Assembly (NCBI GenBank): GCA_021820845.1 | Contig: JAKADC010000011.1 | Coordinates: 1 to 64,000, forward strand | Direction of reading: 5' to 3' | DNA length: 64,000 nt | Source: Pseudomonadota bacterium | Lineage (GTDB): Bacteria; Pseudomonadota; Gammaproteobacteria; Burkholderiales; Thiobacillaceae | Shown here: one piece after another, positions 28,934 through 37,398 of the stretch | Layout of the letters: every line of letters starts with the position of its first letter | Position numbering within the stretch: position 1 is the first letter of the stretch | Notes under the pieces: generated by a model | The model's input: the letters and a program-made list of their open reading frames with translations, nothing else | Databases searched by the model: none | What the model was told of the DNA's origin: nothing | Program-made: the position numbers and the translations under genes

Positions 28934-31753
28934 ATGAATGCACCCGATACCCTTCTGACGGACGACGATCTGCGCGCGCAGGTCAAGCTGCTTGGCACCC
29001 TGCTCGGCCAGGTGCTGCTGCAATTCGCCGGCGAAGACGTGTTCGATGCGGTCGAAACCCTGCGTCGCGGCTTTGCCGAGCTTCAGGACCGGGAGGACCA
29101 GGCCCGCCGCACCGAGCTGATGGCGATGATCGACGCCATGCCCGCGGCCAAGGTCGAACTGGTGGTGCGGGCGTTCTCGAGCTATTTCAAGCTGGTCAAC
29201 GTCGCGGAAGAGAGCTTCGCGCACCGCAACCGCCGCCGCATGCTCTCCCACGGCATGCCGTTGTGGGAGGGCTCGTTCGACCGCACCCTGGCCGACCTCA
29301 AGGCGAAGGGGATGTCGGTCGACACCCTGCAAGGGATGGTCAACCGGCTGCACTATGCGCCGGTATTCACCGCGCATCCGACCGAGGCGCGCCGGCGCGC
29401 GGTCATGGAGGGCATGCGTCGGGTGTTCCTGATATGCGACCAGCTCTACAGCCCTACGCTCGGCGTGAACGACCAGCGCGAGCTCGAAGCGCAGCTGGCT
29501 GCCGAGATACAGGTGATGTGGCGCACCGACGAACTGCGAACGGCCAAGCTGGAAGTGCGCGACGAGGTGCGCAACGGTTTGTATTACGTGCGGGAAAGCC
29601 TGTTCGAGGCCGTGCCGAAAGCCTACTACTATCTCGAGAAGGCGTTGCGCAAGCATTACGGCGTGAACGGCGACGGCGCTGCACCGGTCAGCGTCCCGAG
29701 CTTCATCCGCTTCGGCTCGTGGATCGGCGGCGACCGTGACGGCAATCCCTTCGTGACGGCGGACGTCACCGAATGGACCGTGCATACGCAGATGCAGGAA
29801 GCGCTCCTCGAGTACCGCGCCCGGGTGCGCGATCTGCGGCAGACGCTCACCCACAGCATCGGCTGGTGCACGCCCTCGGCCGCCTTCCTCGAACGCCTGG
29901 CGGAATACGAGGAGGCCTTCGGCGAACAGGTGTTCCGCGGCACCGCGGTGCAGATCTACAGCCGCGAGCCTTACCGGCGGATGGCGGCGATCATGCTCGC
30001 GCGGCTCGACGCCAATCTCTCCTACGTGCACCAGGCCCTCGCCGACGTGCCGAGCTTTACCTCGCACCTGGCCTACGAGAACGCGGCGGCCTTTCTCGAC
30101 GATCTCTATCTGCTGCGCGACTCGCTGATCAGCCATGGCGACCGCATCGTCGCCATGCAGGACCTGCAAGGTCTGATCCGGCTGGTCGAGAGCTTCGGCT
30201 TCCACCTGCTGCAACTGGACATCCGGCAGGAATCGACCGTCCATACGCGCACGGTTGCCGCCGTGCTGCAGCAGATCGATCCCGATTTCGACTACATGGG
30301 CGCCGGCGACGCCGAGCGCCTGCAGCGCCTCGCCGCGTGGATCGGCCACATCGATCCGATCGAGCTCGACGACGCGGTATTCGACGACGAAGCGCGCGAG
30401 GCGCTCGCGGTGTTCCGCCGCATGGCCAAGCTGCAGGCCGAAGTGGGCGACGACGTCTTCGGCACCTACGTGATCTCGATGACGCACAGCGCCTCGCACG
30501 TGATGGAGGTGATGCTGCTGGCGCGGCTGGTCGGCCTGTGCGGCCACGGCGGACGCGAGTGGTTCTGCCGCATCCTGGTCGCGCCGCTGTTCGAGACCGT
30601 GGACGACCTGCAGCGCAGCCAGGCCATCCTCGACCAGTTGCTGTCGAACAAGGTCTATCGCGCCCTGGTCGCGGCCAACGGCAACAACCAGGAGGTCATG
30701 CTAGGCTATTCGGATTCGTGCAAGGACGGCGGCATCCTGGCGTCCAACTGGAATCTCTACCAGGCGCAGCTTTCGATCATCGCGCTGACCCAGCGCTATG
30801 GCGTCGCCTGCCGCCTGTTCCATGGACGCGGAGGCACGGTAGGCCGCGGCGGCGGCCCGACCTACGACGCCATCCTGTCGCAGCCGCCCGGCACCGTAAA
30901 CGGCGAAATCAAGTTCACCGAGCAGGGCGAGATGCTGTATTACAAATACAGCAACCCCGAGACCGCCACCTACGAGATCGGCATGGGCGTCACCGGCCTC
31001 CTGGAGGCCAGCGCCACCGCGCTCGCGTACAGCGAAGTGCGCTACCCGCAGGACTATCTCGACCGGATGCGCGACATCGCCGCGGTCGGCGAGACGGCCT
31101 ACCGCGCGCTGATCGGCATGCCCGGATTCATCGACTATTTCTACGAGAGCACGCCGGTCAGCGAGCTCGGCCAGCTCAATATCGGCAGCCGGCCGTCCCA
31201 CCGCAAGAAGGCCGACCGCTCGCTGGGTTCGGTCCGCGCCATTCCCTGGGTGTTCGGCTGGGCGCAGTCGCGCCATACCTTCCCCGCCTGGTACGGCATC
31301 GGCAGCGCGCTGAGCCACTTCATCGACGGGCGGCCGGAGGGCCTGATGCAGCTGCAGGCGATGCATCGCGAGTGGCCGTTCTTCCGCGGCCTGCTGTCCA
31401 ACGTGCAGATGTCGCTCGCCAAGGCCGACATGGAAATCGCCGAGGAATACGCGCGCCTGTGCGACCATCCCAATGCGATGGGGATCTACCGCGCGGTCGC
31501 CGACGAGTTCGCGCTTACGCTGGCCACGGTCAAGCAGGTCGCGCAGATCGAGACGCTGCTCGAAGACAACCCCACGCTGGCCCTGTCGCTTTCCCGCCGC
31601 CGCCCGTACATGGATCCGATCAACCACATCCAGGTTCGCATGCTGAAGCGTTACCGCTCCGAGAGCGTCTGGGATGCCGAGCAGGAATCCTGGCTGACGC
31701 CGCTGATGCGCTCGATCAACGCGATCGCTTCGGGGATGCGCAACACCGGCTGA
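28934..31753 (+). CDS. ppc: Phosphoenolpyruvate carboxylase
   Basis: Fixes bicarbonate onto PEP to make oxaloacetate, replenishing the citric acid cycle. The 939-residue protein carries the first active-site signature VFTAHPTEARRRAV (catalytic histidine, about residue 144), the second around MLGYSDSCKDGGILASNW, the FHGRGGTVGRGGGP loop, and the conserved C-terminus ending in NTG. The C-terminal allosteric aspartate-binding elements look present (KKADRSLGSVRAIPWVFGW). It is co-directional with the membrane coiled-coil gene, which begins two bases after its stop. Confidence 0.97.
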   Translation: MNAPDTLLTDDDLRAQVKLLGTLLGQVLLQFAGEDVFDAVETLRRGFAELQDREDQARRTELMAMIDAMPAAKVELVVRAFSSYFKLVNVAEESFAHRNRRRMLSHGMPLWEGSFDRTLADLKAKGMSVDTLQGMVNRLHYAPVFTAHPTEARRRAVMEGMRRVFLICDQLYSPTLGVNDQRELEAQLAAEIQVMWRTDELRTAKLEVRDEVRNGLYYVRESLFEAVPKAYYYLEKALRKHYGVNGDGAAPVSVPSFIRFGSWIGGDRDGNPFVTADVTEWTVHTQMQEALLEYRARVRDLRQTLTHSIGWCTPSAAFLERLAEYEEAFGEQVFRGTAVQIYSREPYRRMAAIMLARLDANLSYVHQALADVPSFTSHLAYENAAAFLDDLYLLRDSLISHGDRIVAMQDLQGLIRLVESFGFHLLQLDIRQESTVHTRTVAAVLQQIDPDFDYMGAGDAERLQRLAAWIGHIDPIELDDAVFDDEAREALAVFRRMAKLQAEVGDDVFGTYVISMTHSASHVMEVMLLARLVGLCGHGGREWFCRILVAPLFETVDDLQRSQAILDQLLSNKVYRALVAANGNNQEVMLGYSDSCKDGGILASNWNLYQAQLSIIALTQRYGVACRLFHGRGGTVGRGGGPTYDAILSQPPGTVNGEIKFTEQGEMLYYKYSNPETATYEIGMGVTGLLEASATALAYSEVRYPQDYLDRMRDIAAVGETAYRALIGMPGFIDYFYESTPVSELGQLNIGSRPSHRKKADRSLGSVRAIPWVFGWAQSRHTFPAWYGIGSALSHFIDGRPEGLMQLQAMHREWPFFRGLLSNVQMSLAKADMEIAEEYARLCDHPNAMGIYRAVADEFALTLATVKQVAQIETLLEDNPTLALSLSRRRPYMDPINHIQVRMLKRYRSESVWDAEQESWLTPLMRSINAIASGMRNTG

Positions 31754-31755
31754 GC

Positions 31756-32331
31756 ATGGACCAGGGCACGGGCGCGTCCTCCCAGGGGCAGGCGAAACGG
31801 CGCTGGCTGTTCGCATCGATCGCCTTCAATGCCTTGCTGTTCCTGCTTGCCTGCGGCCTGGCGTTGTATGCCTTCATGCTCAACGTCGATCTGGGCGACG
31901 TGAAGCGGCGCCTGTCGAAGGAGATCGAGACACGCCAGCAGACCGAGCGTTACCTGATCGAGACGCGCAACCAGCTCGTCGAGAACCTGCGCGAGATCGA
32001 GCAGCTGAAAATGCAACTGGCGTACAAGGAGACCGACGCGAAGACGGCGGCGGTCGCCGCCAAACCCGCCCTGCCGGTGGTCGTCGGCTTCCGGTCGTCG
32101 CTGCTGGGCAAGGGGCTGGTGGCGGTGATCGAAAACACCAGCGAACGCTACCTCACCGTGGTTCTCGCCGTGCGCAACCCGACGCTGTCGACCGCGCGCC
32201 GCTTCAAGCTCGAACTGGAACCCAAATCCACGACCGAGTTCGGCCACCTGGAGGGCTGGCAGTTCACGTCGGGCGATGAACTGGAGCTGTTCAACGACGA
32301 ATTCGGCACGCTGAAGGTCACGGTGCCATGA
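31756..32331 (+). CDS. Membrane-anchored coiled-coil protein of unknown function
   Basis: A 191-residue protein with one transmembrane helix (ASIAFNALLFLLACGLALYAFML, about residues 21-43), a coiled coil (DVKRRLSKEIETRQQTERYLIETRNQLVENLREIEQLKMQL) and a C-terminal beta-rich domain (VVVGFRSSLLGKGLVAVIENTSERYLTVVLAVRNP, then TEFGHLEGWQFTSGDELEL). The C-terminal part looks like a small periplasmic immunoglobulin-like domain. I do not recognise a named family. It begins two bases after the ppc stop and is probably cotranscribed. Confidence 0.7.
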   Translation: MDQGTGASSQGQAKRRWLFASIAFNALLFLLACGLALYAFMLNVDLGDVKRRLSKEIETRQQTERYLIETRNQLVENLREIEQLKMQLAYKETDAKTAAVAAKPALPVVVGFRSSLLGKGLVAVIENTSERYLTVVLAVRNPTLSTARRFKLELEPKSTTEFGHLEGWQFTSGDELELFNDEFGTLKVTVP

Positions 32332-32351
32332 CGCCGGCACCGGCGCGGCAC

Positions 32352-32357
32352 TATAAT
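32352..32357 (+). promoter_or_regulatory. Consensus -10 box of hemN
   Basis: A perfect TATAAT lies 35 bases before the hemN ATG. No recognisable -35 hexamer or TTGAT-N4-ATCAA FNR box is present at the expected positions, so any activator would have to bind a different site. Confidence 0.5.
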
Positions 32358-32392
32358 AACAAGACGTTGTTGTCTGATGAGAGGGGCGCCAC

Positions 32393-33763
32393 ATGACGTC
32401 GACCACCCTGGAACTGCTCCAGAAATACAGCGTGCCCGGCCCGCGTTATACCTCGTATCCCACCGCGCCGTACTTCAGCACGACTTTCAGCGAGGCCGAC
32501 TGGGTCGACGCGCTGAGCGTGCCGGCGCCGGAGCGCGACTTATCGCTGTACGCGCACATCCCGTTCTGCGACTCGCTGTGCTACTACTGCGGCTGCAACA
32601 TGGTCGCAACGCGCGATTACAGCAAGACGCAGCCCTATCTTGCCGCGCTCGAGAAGGAAATGGCCCGCACCGCGGCGCTCGTCGATCCGGCCCGCGTCGT
32701 GCGGCAACTGCATTGGGGTGGCGGCACGCCGACTTATCTCAATCCCGGCGACATTCACCGCCTGATGGAGATGATGCGCACCCGTTTCACGCTGGCGGAT
32801 GACGCCGAGGTGAGCTGCGAGGTCGATCCGCGCGAACTGACGCGGGGGCACCTCGAAGCCCTGCGTACGGCCGGCTTCAATCGCCTGTCGTTCGGCGTGC
32901 AGGACATGGATCCCGACGTGCAGCAGGCGGTCAACCGCGTCCAGTCCGAAGCGCTCATCCGGCAGGTGCTCGACTGGTCGCGCGAACTCGGGTTTTCCAG
33001 CATCAACCTCGATCTGATCGTGGGCTTGCCGAAACAGACGGTGGAGAGTTTCCGCCGCACGCTGGAGCGGGTCGTCGAATGGGCGCCCGACCGGCTGGCG
33101 GTGTTCGCCTACGCCCACGTGCCGTGGCTGAAAAAGCACCAGAACCTGATCCATGAAGCCGACCTGCCCGGCTCCGCGGCGCGCCTCGGGCTGCAGCAGG
33201 CGGTGAACGAAATGCTCGGCGCGGCGGGCTACGTCAATATCGGCCTCGACCACTTCGCCCGCGCCGACGACGAACTGGTGCGCGCGCAGCAGAACAAGAC
33301 GCTGTGGCGCAATTTCCAGGGCTATACGACGCACAAGGATTGCGACATTCTCGCGTTCGGCGTGTCCAGCATCAGCCAGACGGCGGACGTGTACATGCAG
33401 AACGACAAGAATCTGAGGCGCTACGAGGACCGCGTCTCGAAGACCGGCCTTGCCGTCGAGCGCGGCATCAAGCTTTCACGCGACGACCGCATCCGGCGCG
33501 ATGCGATCACCCGCGTGATGTGCGATCTCGAACTCGATTTCGCCGCATTCGGCAGCGAGTGGGGGATCGCGTTCACCGACTATTTCGCCGACGCGCTGGC
33601 CGCGCTGGCACCGCTCGCCGCCGACGGGCTGCTGACGGTGGGCGCCGACCGGATCAGCGTCACCCCTACCGGCCGCCTGTTCCTGCGCAACATCGGCATG
33701 TGCTTCGACCTCTACCTGAAAGAAGCCGCCGCCAACAAACCCCGCTATTCGAGGACGGCGTAG
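32393..33763 (+). CDS. hemN: Oxygen-independent coproporphyrinogen III dehydrogenase
   Basis: Radical-SAM enzyme that decarboxylates two propionates of coproporphyrinogen III to vinyls during haem synthesis without oxygen. The 456-residue chain begins with the HemN hallmark YSVPGPRYTSYPTAPYF and carries the cluster-binding CDSLCYYCGC (CxxxCxxC plus the extra cysteine). GGGTPTYL and the C-terminal HemN domain follow. A GAGGGG ribosome site precedes the ATG. It sits convergent to the cbb3 oxidase cluster with an 11-base gap; HemN supply of haem b and c under low oxygen fits that neighbourhood. Confidence 0.96.
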   Translation: MTSTTLELLQKYSVPGPRYTSYPTAPYFSTTFSEADWVDALSVPAPERDLSLYAHIPFCDSLCYYCGCNMVATRDYSKTQPYLAALEKEMARTAALVDPARVVRQLHWGGGTPTYLNPGDIHRLMEMMRTRFTLADDAEVSCEVDPRELTRGHLEALRTAGFNRLSFGVQDMDPDVQQAVNRVQSEALIRQVLDWSRELGFSSINLDLIVGLPKQTVESFRRTLERVVEWAPDRLAVFAYAHVPWLKKHQNLIHEADLPGSAARLGLQQAVNEMLGAAGYVNIGLDHFARADDELVRAQQNKTLWRNFQGYTTHKDCDILAFGVSSISQTADVYMQNDKNLRRYEDRVSKTGLAVERGIKLSRDDRIRRDAITRVMCDLELDFAAFGSEWGIAFTDYFADALAALAPLAADGLLTVGADRISVTPTGRLFLRNIGMCFDLYLKEAAANKPRYSRTA

Positions 33764-33774
33764 CGGACTGCCGC

Positions 33775-34074
33775 TCAGCAGCAGCCGCTGCCGTCGTCGC
33801 GCTTGGGGCAGCCCTCCGGCCGCGCGCGCGGCGGCAACGGGCAGCGGTTGATCTCGTCAGCGCTGCGCTGGAAATAGCAGGTCATGGCGCTGGACGCGAT
33901 GCCCAGCAGCCAGAATACGAAGAAGCCGATCGTATAGGCGGCGATGCGCTGGCCAATAAGCGCTTCGCCGCGATACATGATCTGCAAGGGGTCGAACAGC
34001 GTAGTGAAGACGATGTCGGCCACTCCGGCCACGAGGAAGGACGGCCACAGGATGTGGATCAGGCGCTGCATCAT
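33775..34074 (-). CDS. Small membrane protein with cysteine-rich tail, cbb3 cluster
   Basis: A 99-residue protein with two hydrophobic helices (LIHILWPSFLVAGVADIVFTTLF and IAAYTIGFFVFWLLGIASSAM) and a polar tail containing CPLPP, GCPKRD and a terminal GSGCC. It is the last gene of the leftward ccoNOQP-ccoG-fixH group, 31 bases after the DUF3149 gene. The family is not one I can name. The cysteine cluster could bind a metal such as copper, but that is speculation. An AGGAG lies ten bases before the first of two adjacent ATGs. Confidence 0.65.
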   Translation of the reverse strand: MMQRLIHILWPSFLVAGVADIVFTTLFDPLQIMYRGEALIGQRIAAYTIGFFVFWLLGIASSAMTCYFQRSADEINRCPLPPRARPEGCPKRDDGSGCC

Positions 34075-34105
34075 GATGGCATGCTCCTCGTCTGGGCGGC
34101 GATCA

Positions 34106-34240
34106 TCATTCGTCGGGGTTGTTCATCTTGCGCTTGTACCAGATCATCAGGTAGATCGCCATGCCGATGATGAAGAGAATGGTAAACAGGCTCAAGAGGC
34201 CGATCGGGCTGCTAAACAGCAGGTTGAGTACGACGTCCAT
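34106..34240 (-). CDS. 44-residue DUF3149-type membrane peptide
   Basis: A very short gene found by reading the minus strand directly. The peptide starts MDVVLNLLFSSPIGLLSLF, has one long hydrophobic helix, and ends KRKMNNPDE. The pattern (Leu-rich start, IGLLSL, IGMAIY, then a basic stretch) matches Pfam DUF3149, small proteins often found beside cbb3 oxidase assembly genes. A GGGAG ribosome site is located at 34247-34251. Its first 29 bases overlap the end of fixH in another frame, so translation is probably coupled. Confidence 0.75.
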   Translation of the reverse strand: MDVVLNLLFSSPIGLLSLFTILFIIGMAIYLMIWYKRKMNNPDE

Positions 34241-34769
34241 TCAAGTCTCCCTTTGGTTGTTGAACGATGGGTTCGGATGACAGCGTCACCGGCGTGTTGA
34301 AAGGCGAATGCAGCACGCCGGCGAGACGCCAGGCGGACGCGGCATCGACCAGCTGCGCGTGCCACTTGCCGTCCGGCATGGCGGGCAGCGCGGCGAGATA
34401 GCGGCCGCGGCCGACGTAGCGCAGGGCGAGGGTGTGGTCCATGCCCTGATGGGTCGGGTGCGCCAGCGTAAGCGTGAGCTGCCGGGGATAGGCCTGCAGA
34501 CGCCCGGCGAGCGTCAGCACGAGCATGCCGTCCTCGCTCTTCAGGGTGGCGACGAGCCCGAGCGCGCGTGCCGCGTCGTCGCGTTCCAGCGTCTGGTTGA
34601 TGGCGAGGCCTTCCTTGTAATAGTCGCCGACCACGAGGCCATCGGCCGTCTTGAAGGCGATCCACGCGGTGGTGAGTCCGGCGACGACGGCGACGGCGGG
34701 CAGGCTCATGAGAAACCACGGCCAGGGCTCGCGATACCAGGGCTTGGATCGGAAGATGCGTTTCGTCAT
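34212..34769 (-). CDS. fixH: FixH-family cbb3 oxidase assembly protein
   Basis: A 185-residue inner-membrane protein with one N-terminal transmembrane helix (PWPWFLMSLPAVAVVAGLTTAWIAF) followed by the FixH signature DGLVVGDYYKEGLAINQTLERDDAARALGL and a periplasmic beta domain. FixH/CcoH stabilises CcoP and is needed for cbb3 assembly. The ATG at 34769 is chosen (MTKRIFRSKPWYREPWPW); an in-frame ATG at 34784 is possible. It follows ccoG by 20 bases and overlaps the DUF3149 gene by 29 bases. The copper-transporter ccoI and ccoS, often next, are absent here. Confidence 0.9.
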   Translation of the reverse strand: MTKRIFRSKPWYREPWPWFLMSLPAVAVVAGLTTAWIAFKTADGLVVGDYYKEGLAINQTLERDDAARALGLVATLKSEDGMLVLTLAGRLQAYPRQLTLTLAHPTHQGMDHTLALRYVGRGRYLAALPAMPDGKWHAQLVDAASAWRLAGVLHSPFNTPVTLSSEPIVQQPKGDLNGRRTQPAV

Positions 34770-34789
34770 GGCGCCGGGTCCCATTCCAT

Positions 34790-36205
34790 CTAGCGGTTGA
34801 AGAACTTGGTGTCGACGTCCTGCCTGATGCGGGAATCGTCGACGGCCTGAACCGTCAAGGTCACGTCGACCGAGCGGCCTTTCAGCTCTTCCGGATCGGC
34901 GATGAGGCTCAGCGGGATGTCGAGGGTCTGCAGCGGTTCCGCCGCGATGTCGCGTGCGCCGGTCACGACCTGCAGATGTTCGACGCCCTCGGCCTTGATG
35001 GCGTAGCGATGCGGCCGGGCGTCCTTGTTGATGATCTGCAGGCGGTAGACGTTCTCGATCATGCCCTCGTCGGTTTCCTTCGACAGCGCCACCCGGTCGC
35101 GCACGAGGCCGACGTTGAGCGGCACGCGCGTGGCGAGGCTGTAGACGAAGGCGCCGCCGATCAGCGTCAGCAACGCCGTGTAGATGAGAGTGCGCGGACG
35201 CAGGATGTGCCGGATGATTCCGGCGTCGGGGTATCTGCCCTTCACGACGTTTTCCGTCGTGTAGCGGATCAGTCCGCGCGGGTAGCCCATCTTGTCCATG
35301 ATCTGGTCGCAGCCGTCGATGCAGGCGGCGCATCCGATGCATTCGTACTGCAGCCCGTTGCGGATGTCGATGCCGGTCGGGCAGACCTGCACGCAGACGT
35401 TGCAATCGACACAGGTGCCGAGGCCCGCGGCCTTGTAGTCGGTCTTCTTGCTGCGTGGCCCGCGCGGTTCGCCGATGGAACTGTCGTAGGTCACGGTCAG
35501 CGTGTCGGAATCGAACATCACGCTCTGGAAGCGCGCGTAGGGACACATGTACTTGCACACCTGCTCGCGCATGAAGCCGGCGTTGCCCCAGGTGGCGAAG
35601 GCATAGAACAGGATCCAGAAGGTTTCCCAGGGGCCGAGGCTCGCGTGGACCGTTTCCGCCGCGAGCGTCTGGATGGGGGTGAAATAGCCGACGAAGGTGA
35701 AGCCGGTCCACAGCGCGACCGCGAACCACACGGCGTGCTTGAGGCCGCGCCTTCTCAGCTTGTTCAGGTTCCAGGGCGACTGGTCGAGTTTCCTGCGGGC
35801 GAGGTGGTCCCCCTCCAGCCAGTTCTCCACCCACATGAAGAGTTCGGTGTAGACCGTCTGCGGGCAGGCGTAGCCGCACCAGAGCCGCCCGGCCACCGCG
35901 GTGAAGAGGAACAGCGCCAGCGCGGAGAGGATCAGCAGGCCGGTGAGATAGATGAAATCCTGCGGCCAGAACACCAGGCCGAAGATGTAGAACTTGCGCG
36001 CGGCGAGGTCGAACAGTATCGCCTGGCGGTTGTCCCATTGCAGCCACGGCACGCCGTAGTAGAGCGCCTGGGTCAGCAACACGAGCGCGACGCGCCAGTT
36101 GGCGAACACGCCGTGCACCGCGCGCGGCTGGATTTTTTGACGGATCGCGTAGAGCTGCAGCTCGGTCGCGGCGTCGGCTGAGGCGGATGGCTTGTCTTGG
36201 GTCAC
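34790..36205 (-). CDS. ccoG: cbb3 oxidase accessory protein, ferredoxin-like
   Basis: Polytopic membrane protein with two [4Fe-4S] clusters; family members reduce Cu(II) for cbb3 oxidase copper-centre assembly. Visible are several transmembrane helices, the GRLWCGYACPQTVYTELFMWVENWLEG motif, CKYMCPYARFQSVMFD, and the twin cluster motifs CVDCNVCVQVCP and CIGCAACIDGCD, followed by a C-terminal Ig-like domain. I place the start at the GTG at 36205 (VTQDKPSAS; 471 residues) because the alternative GTG at 36241 lies inside the strong hairpin after ccoP. It is separated from ccoP by 98 bases of stem-loops. Confidence 0.93.
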   Translation of the reverse strand: MTQDKPSASADAATELQLYAIRQKIQPRAVHGVFANWRVALVLLTQALYYGVPWLQWDNRQAILFDLAARKFYIFGLVFWPQDFIYLTGLLILSALALFLFTAVAGRLWCGYACPQTVYTELFMWVENWLEGDHLARRKLDQSPWNLNKLRRRGLKHAVWFAVALWTGFTFVGYFTPIQTLAAETVHASLGPWETFWILFYAFATWGNAGFMREQVCKYMCPYARFQSVMFDSDTLTVTYDSSIGEPRGPRSKKTDYKAAGLGTCVDCNVCVQVCPTGIDIRNGLQYECIGCAACIDGCDQIMDKMGYPRGLIRYTTENVVKGRYPDAGIIRHILRPRTLIYTALLTLIGGAFVYSLATRVPLNVGLVRDRVALSKETDEGMIENVYRLQIINKDARPHRYAIKAEGVEHLQVVTGARDIAAEPLQTLDIPLSLIADPEELKGRSVDVTLTVQAVDDSRIRQDVDTKFFNR

Positions 36206-36224
36206 TGCGTTTCCGTAGGAGGCT

Positions 36225-36274
36225 GGGCCGCTTGAGCGCACTGCGAGCGAAGCTGCAATGCGCTCAAGCGGCCC
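36225..36274 (-). terminator. 16-bp inverted repeat between ccoP and ccoG
   Basis: Arms 36225-36240 and 36259-36274 are perfect complements around an 18-base loop. There is no T-run on either strand, so it may be a processing or stability element or an attenuator rather than a classic terminator. Confidence 0.6.
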
Positions 36275-36293
36275 GCCGGGACGTGCCCGGCGG
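36273..36293 (-). terminator. GC-only hairpin just after ccoP
   Basis: Eight-base arms (36273-36280 and 36286-36293) flank a five-base loop, ten bases downstream of the ccoP stop. It abuts the larger inverted repeat, so the two stem-loops are nearly continuous. It could protect the ccoNOQP message from 3' decay. Confidence 0.55.
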
Positions 36294-36303
36294 CCGCCAC
36301 TCC

Positions 36304-37224
36304 TTATTGTTGATGCGACAGACCGTACACGTAGGCAGCCAGCAGATGCAGCTTGGCTTCCTTGTTGGACGTCGTGCCGAGCGTCTGGCTCAGCGCCGGC
36401 ATGACGCCATTGCGTCCCTTGGTGATGGTCTCGATGATCGTCGCCTCGCTGCCGCCATAGAGCCGCACCTTGTCGGTGAGGTTGGGCGCGCCCATCGCCT
36501 TCATGCCGGTTCCATCGGGCATGTGGCAGGCCGCGCAGTTGTCGGCGAAGACCGTCTTGCCCGCGGCGGCCAGCGTCGCGTCATGCTTGCGGCCCGACAG
36601 CGACAGCACGTAGTTGGCGACCTGCCTGACCTTCTCGGCGCCGAGTATCGGGCCCCACGCCGGCATCGCCGCGTTGCGGCCGTTGGTGATCGTCGCCTGG
36701 ATGGTCTCCGGATCACCGCCGTACAGCCAGTCGTTGTCGGTCAGGTTCGGGAAGCCCCTGGCGCCGGTGGCGTCGGAACCGTGGCACTGCGAGCAGTAGG
36801 TCAGGAACAGGTGCTTGCCGATGGTGCGCGCATTCGGATCGGCCGCGACGGTCGCGATGTCCTCCTTCATGAAGCGCGCATACACGGGCTGGAACTTGGC
36901 TTCGGCGGCCTTCACCTCGGCCTGGTATTCGCCTTTCGAGGTCCAGCCGAGCAGGCCGGCGAAGTTGCCGAGCCCCGGCCACAGCGCGAGATAGCCCAGA
37001 CCGAAGATCATGGTGCCGTAGAAGAGTCCCAGCCACCAGCGCGGCAGGGGGTTGTTGAGATCCTGCAGATCGCCGTCCCAGGTGTGCTCCATGAGCTCGG
37101 CCTTCTCGCCGGGCGCGAACCGGCGGGTGGTCTGCGACTTGAGAAACACCCAGGTGCCGATGATGCTGGCCAGGGTGATCAGGGTGATGTAGATGGGCCA
37201 GAAGCCGCTGGTGAAATCACTCAT
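36304..37224 (-). CDS. ccoP: cbb3-type cytochrome c oxidase subunit III (dihaem)
   Basis: Membrane-anchored dihaem cytochrome c of the cbb3 oxidase, relaying electrons to CcoO and CcoN. The 306-residue protein has an N-terminal helix (FWPIYITLITLASIIGTWVFL), the conserved WDGDLQDLNNPLPRWWLGLFYGTMIF region with a second helix, and two CxxCH haem c sites (CSQCH near residue 143 and CAACH near residue 230), each with a downstream methionine ligand (AAMPAW, GVMPAL). It overlaps ccoQ by four bases. Confidence 0.97.
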   Translation of the reverse strand: MSDFTSGFWPIYITLITLASIIGTWVFLKSQTTRRFAPGEKAELMEHTWDGDLQDLNNPLPRWWLGLFYGTMIFGLGYLALWPGLGNFAGLLGWTSKGEYQAEVKAAEAKFQPVYARFMKEDIATVAADPNARTIGKHLFLTYCSQCHGSDATGARGFPNLTDNDWLYGGDPETIQATITNGRNAAMPAWGPILGAEKVRQVANYVLSLSGRKHDATLAAAGKTVFADNCAACHMPDGTGMKAMGAPNLTDKVRLYGGSEATIIETITKGRNGVMPALSQTLGTTSNKEAKLHLLAAYVYGLSHQQ

Positions 37225-37391
37225 TGCTTGTCTCCTCGTTTGCCGGGCGTGTCGTCGTCATCCTGAAAGGGCAGTTGCGCGTCCTCTTCGAAGCGCTCCT
37301 TGTTGCGCTTGCTGAACGCCCACCAGACGATGCCGATGAATACCGCGACGAAAATCGCGGTGATGATGCCGCTGATCGTTCCGCTGTCCAT
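37221..37391 (-). CDS. ccoQ: cbb3 oxidase small subunit CcoQ
   Basis: A 56-residue single-helix membrane protein (MDSGTISGIITAIFVAVFIG, WWAF) with a charged cytosolic tail (KRNKERFEEDAQLPFQDDDD). CcoQ stabilises the cbb3 complex. The start at 37391 gives the standard length. It sits seven bases after ccoO and overlaps the ccoP start by four bases (ATGA). Confidence 0.93.
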   Translation of the reverse strand: MDSGTISGIITAIFVAVFIGIVWWAFSKRNKERFEEDAQLPFQDDDDTPGKRGDKQ

Positions 37392-37398
37392 GCCGGTC

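Noticed and set aside
25178-30547. A very long open frame on the minus strand opposite purL and ppc
   Set aside because: It runs antisense to two unmistakable genes. GC-rich codon bias removes stop codons in this frame, and the translation is low-complexity (His/Arg/Ala/Gly-rich) with no recognisable motif.
32300-32392. FNR/ANR box upstream of hemN
   Set aside because: No TTGAT-N4-ATCAA-like sequence was found near the expected -41.5 position; only the TATAAT box is convincing.
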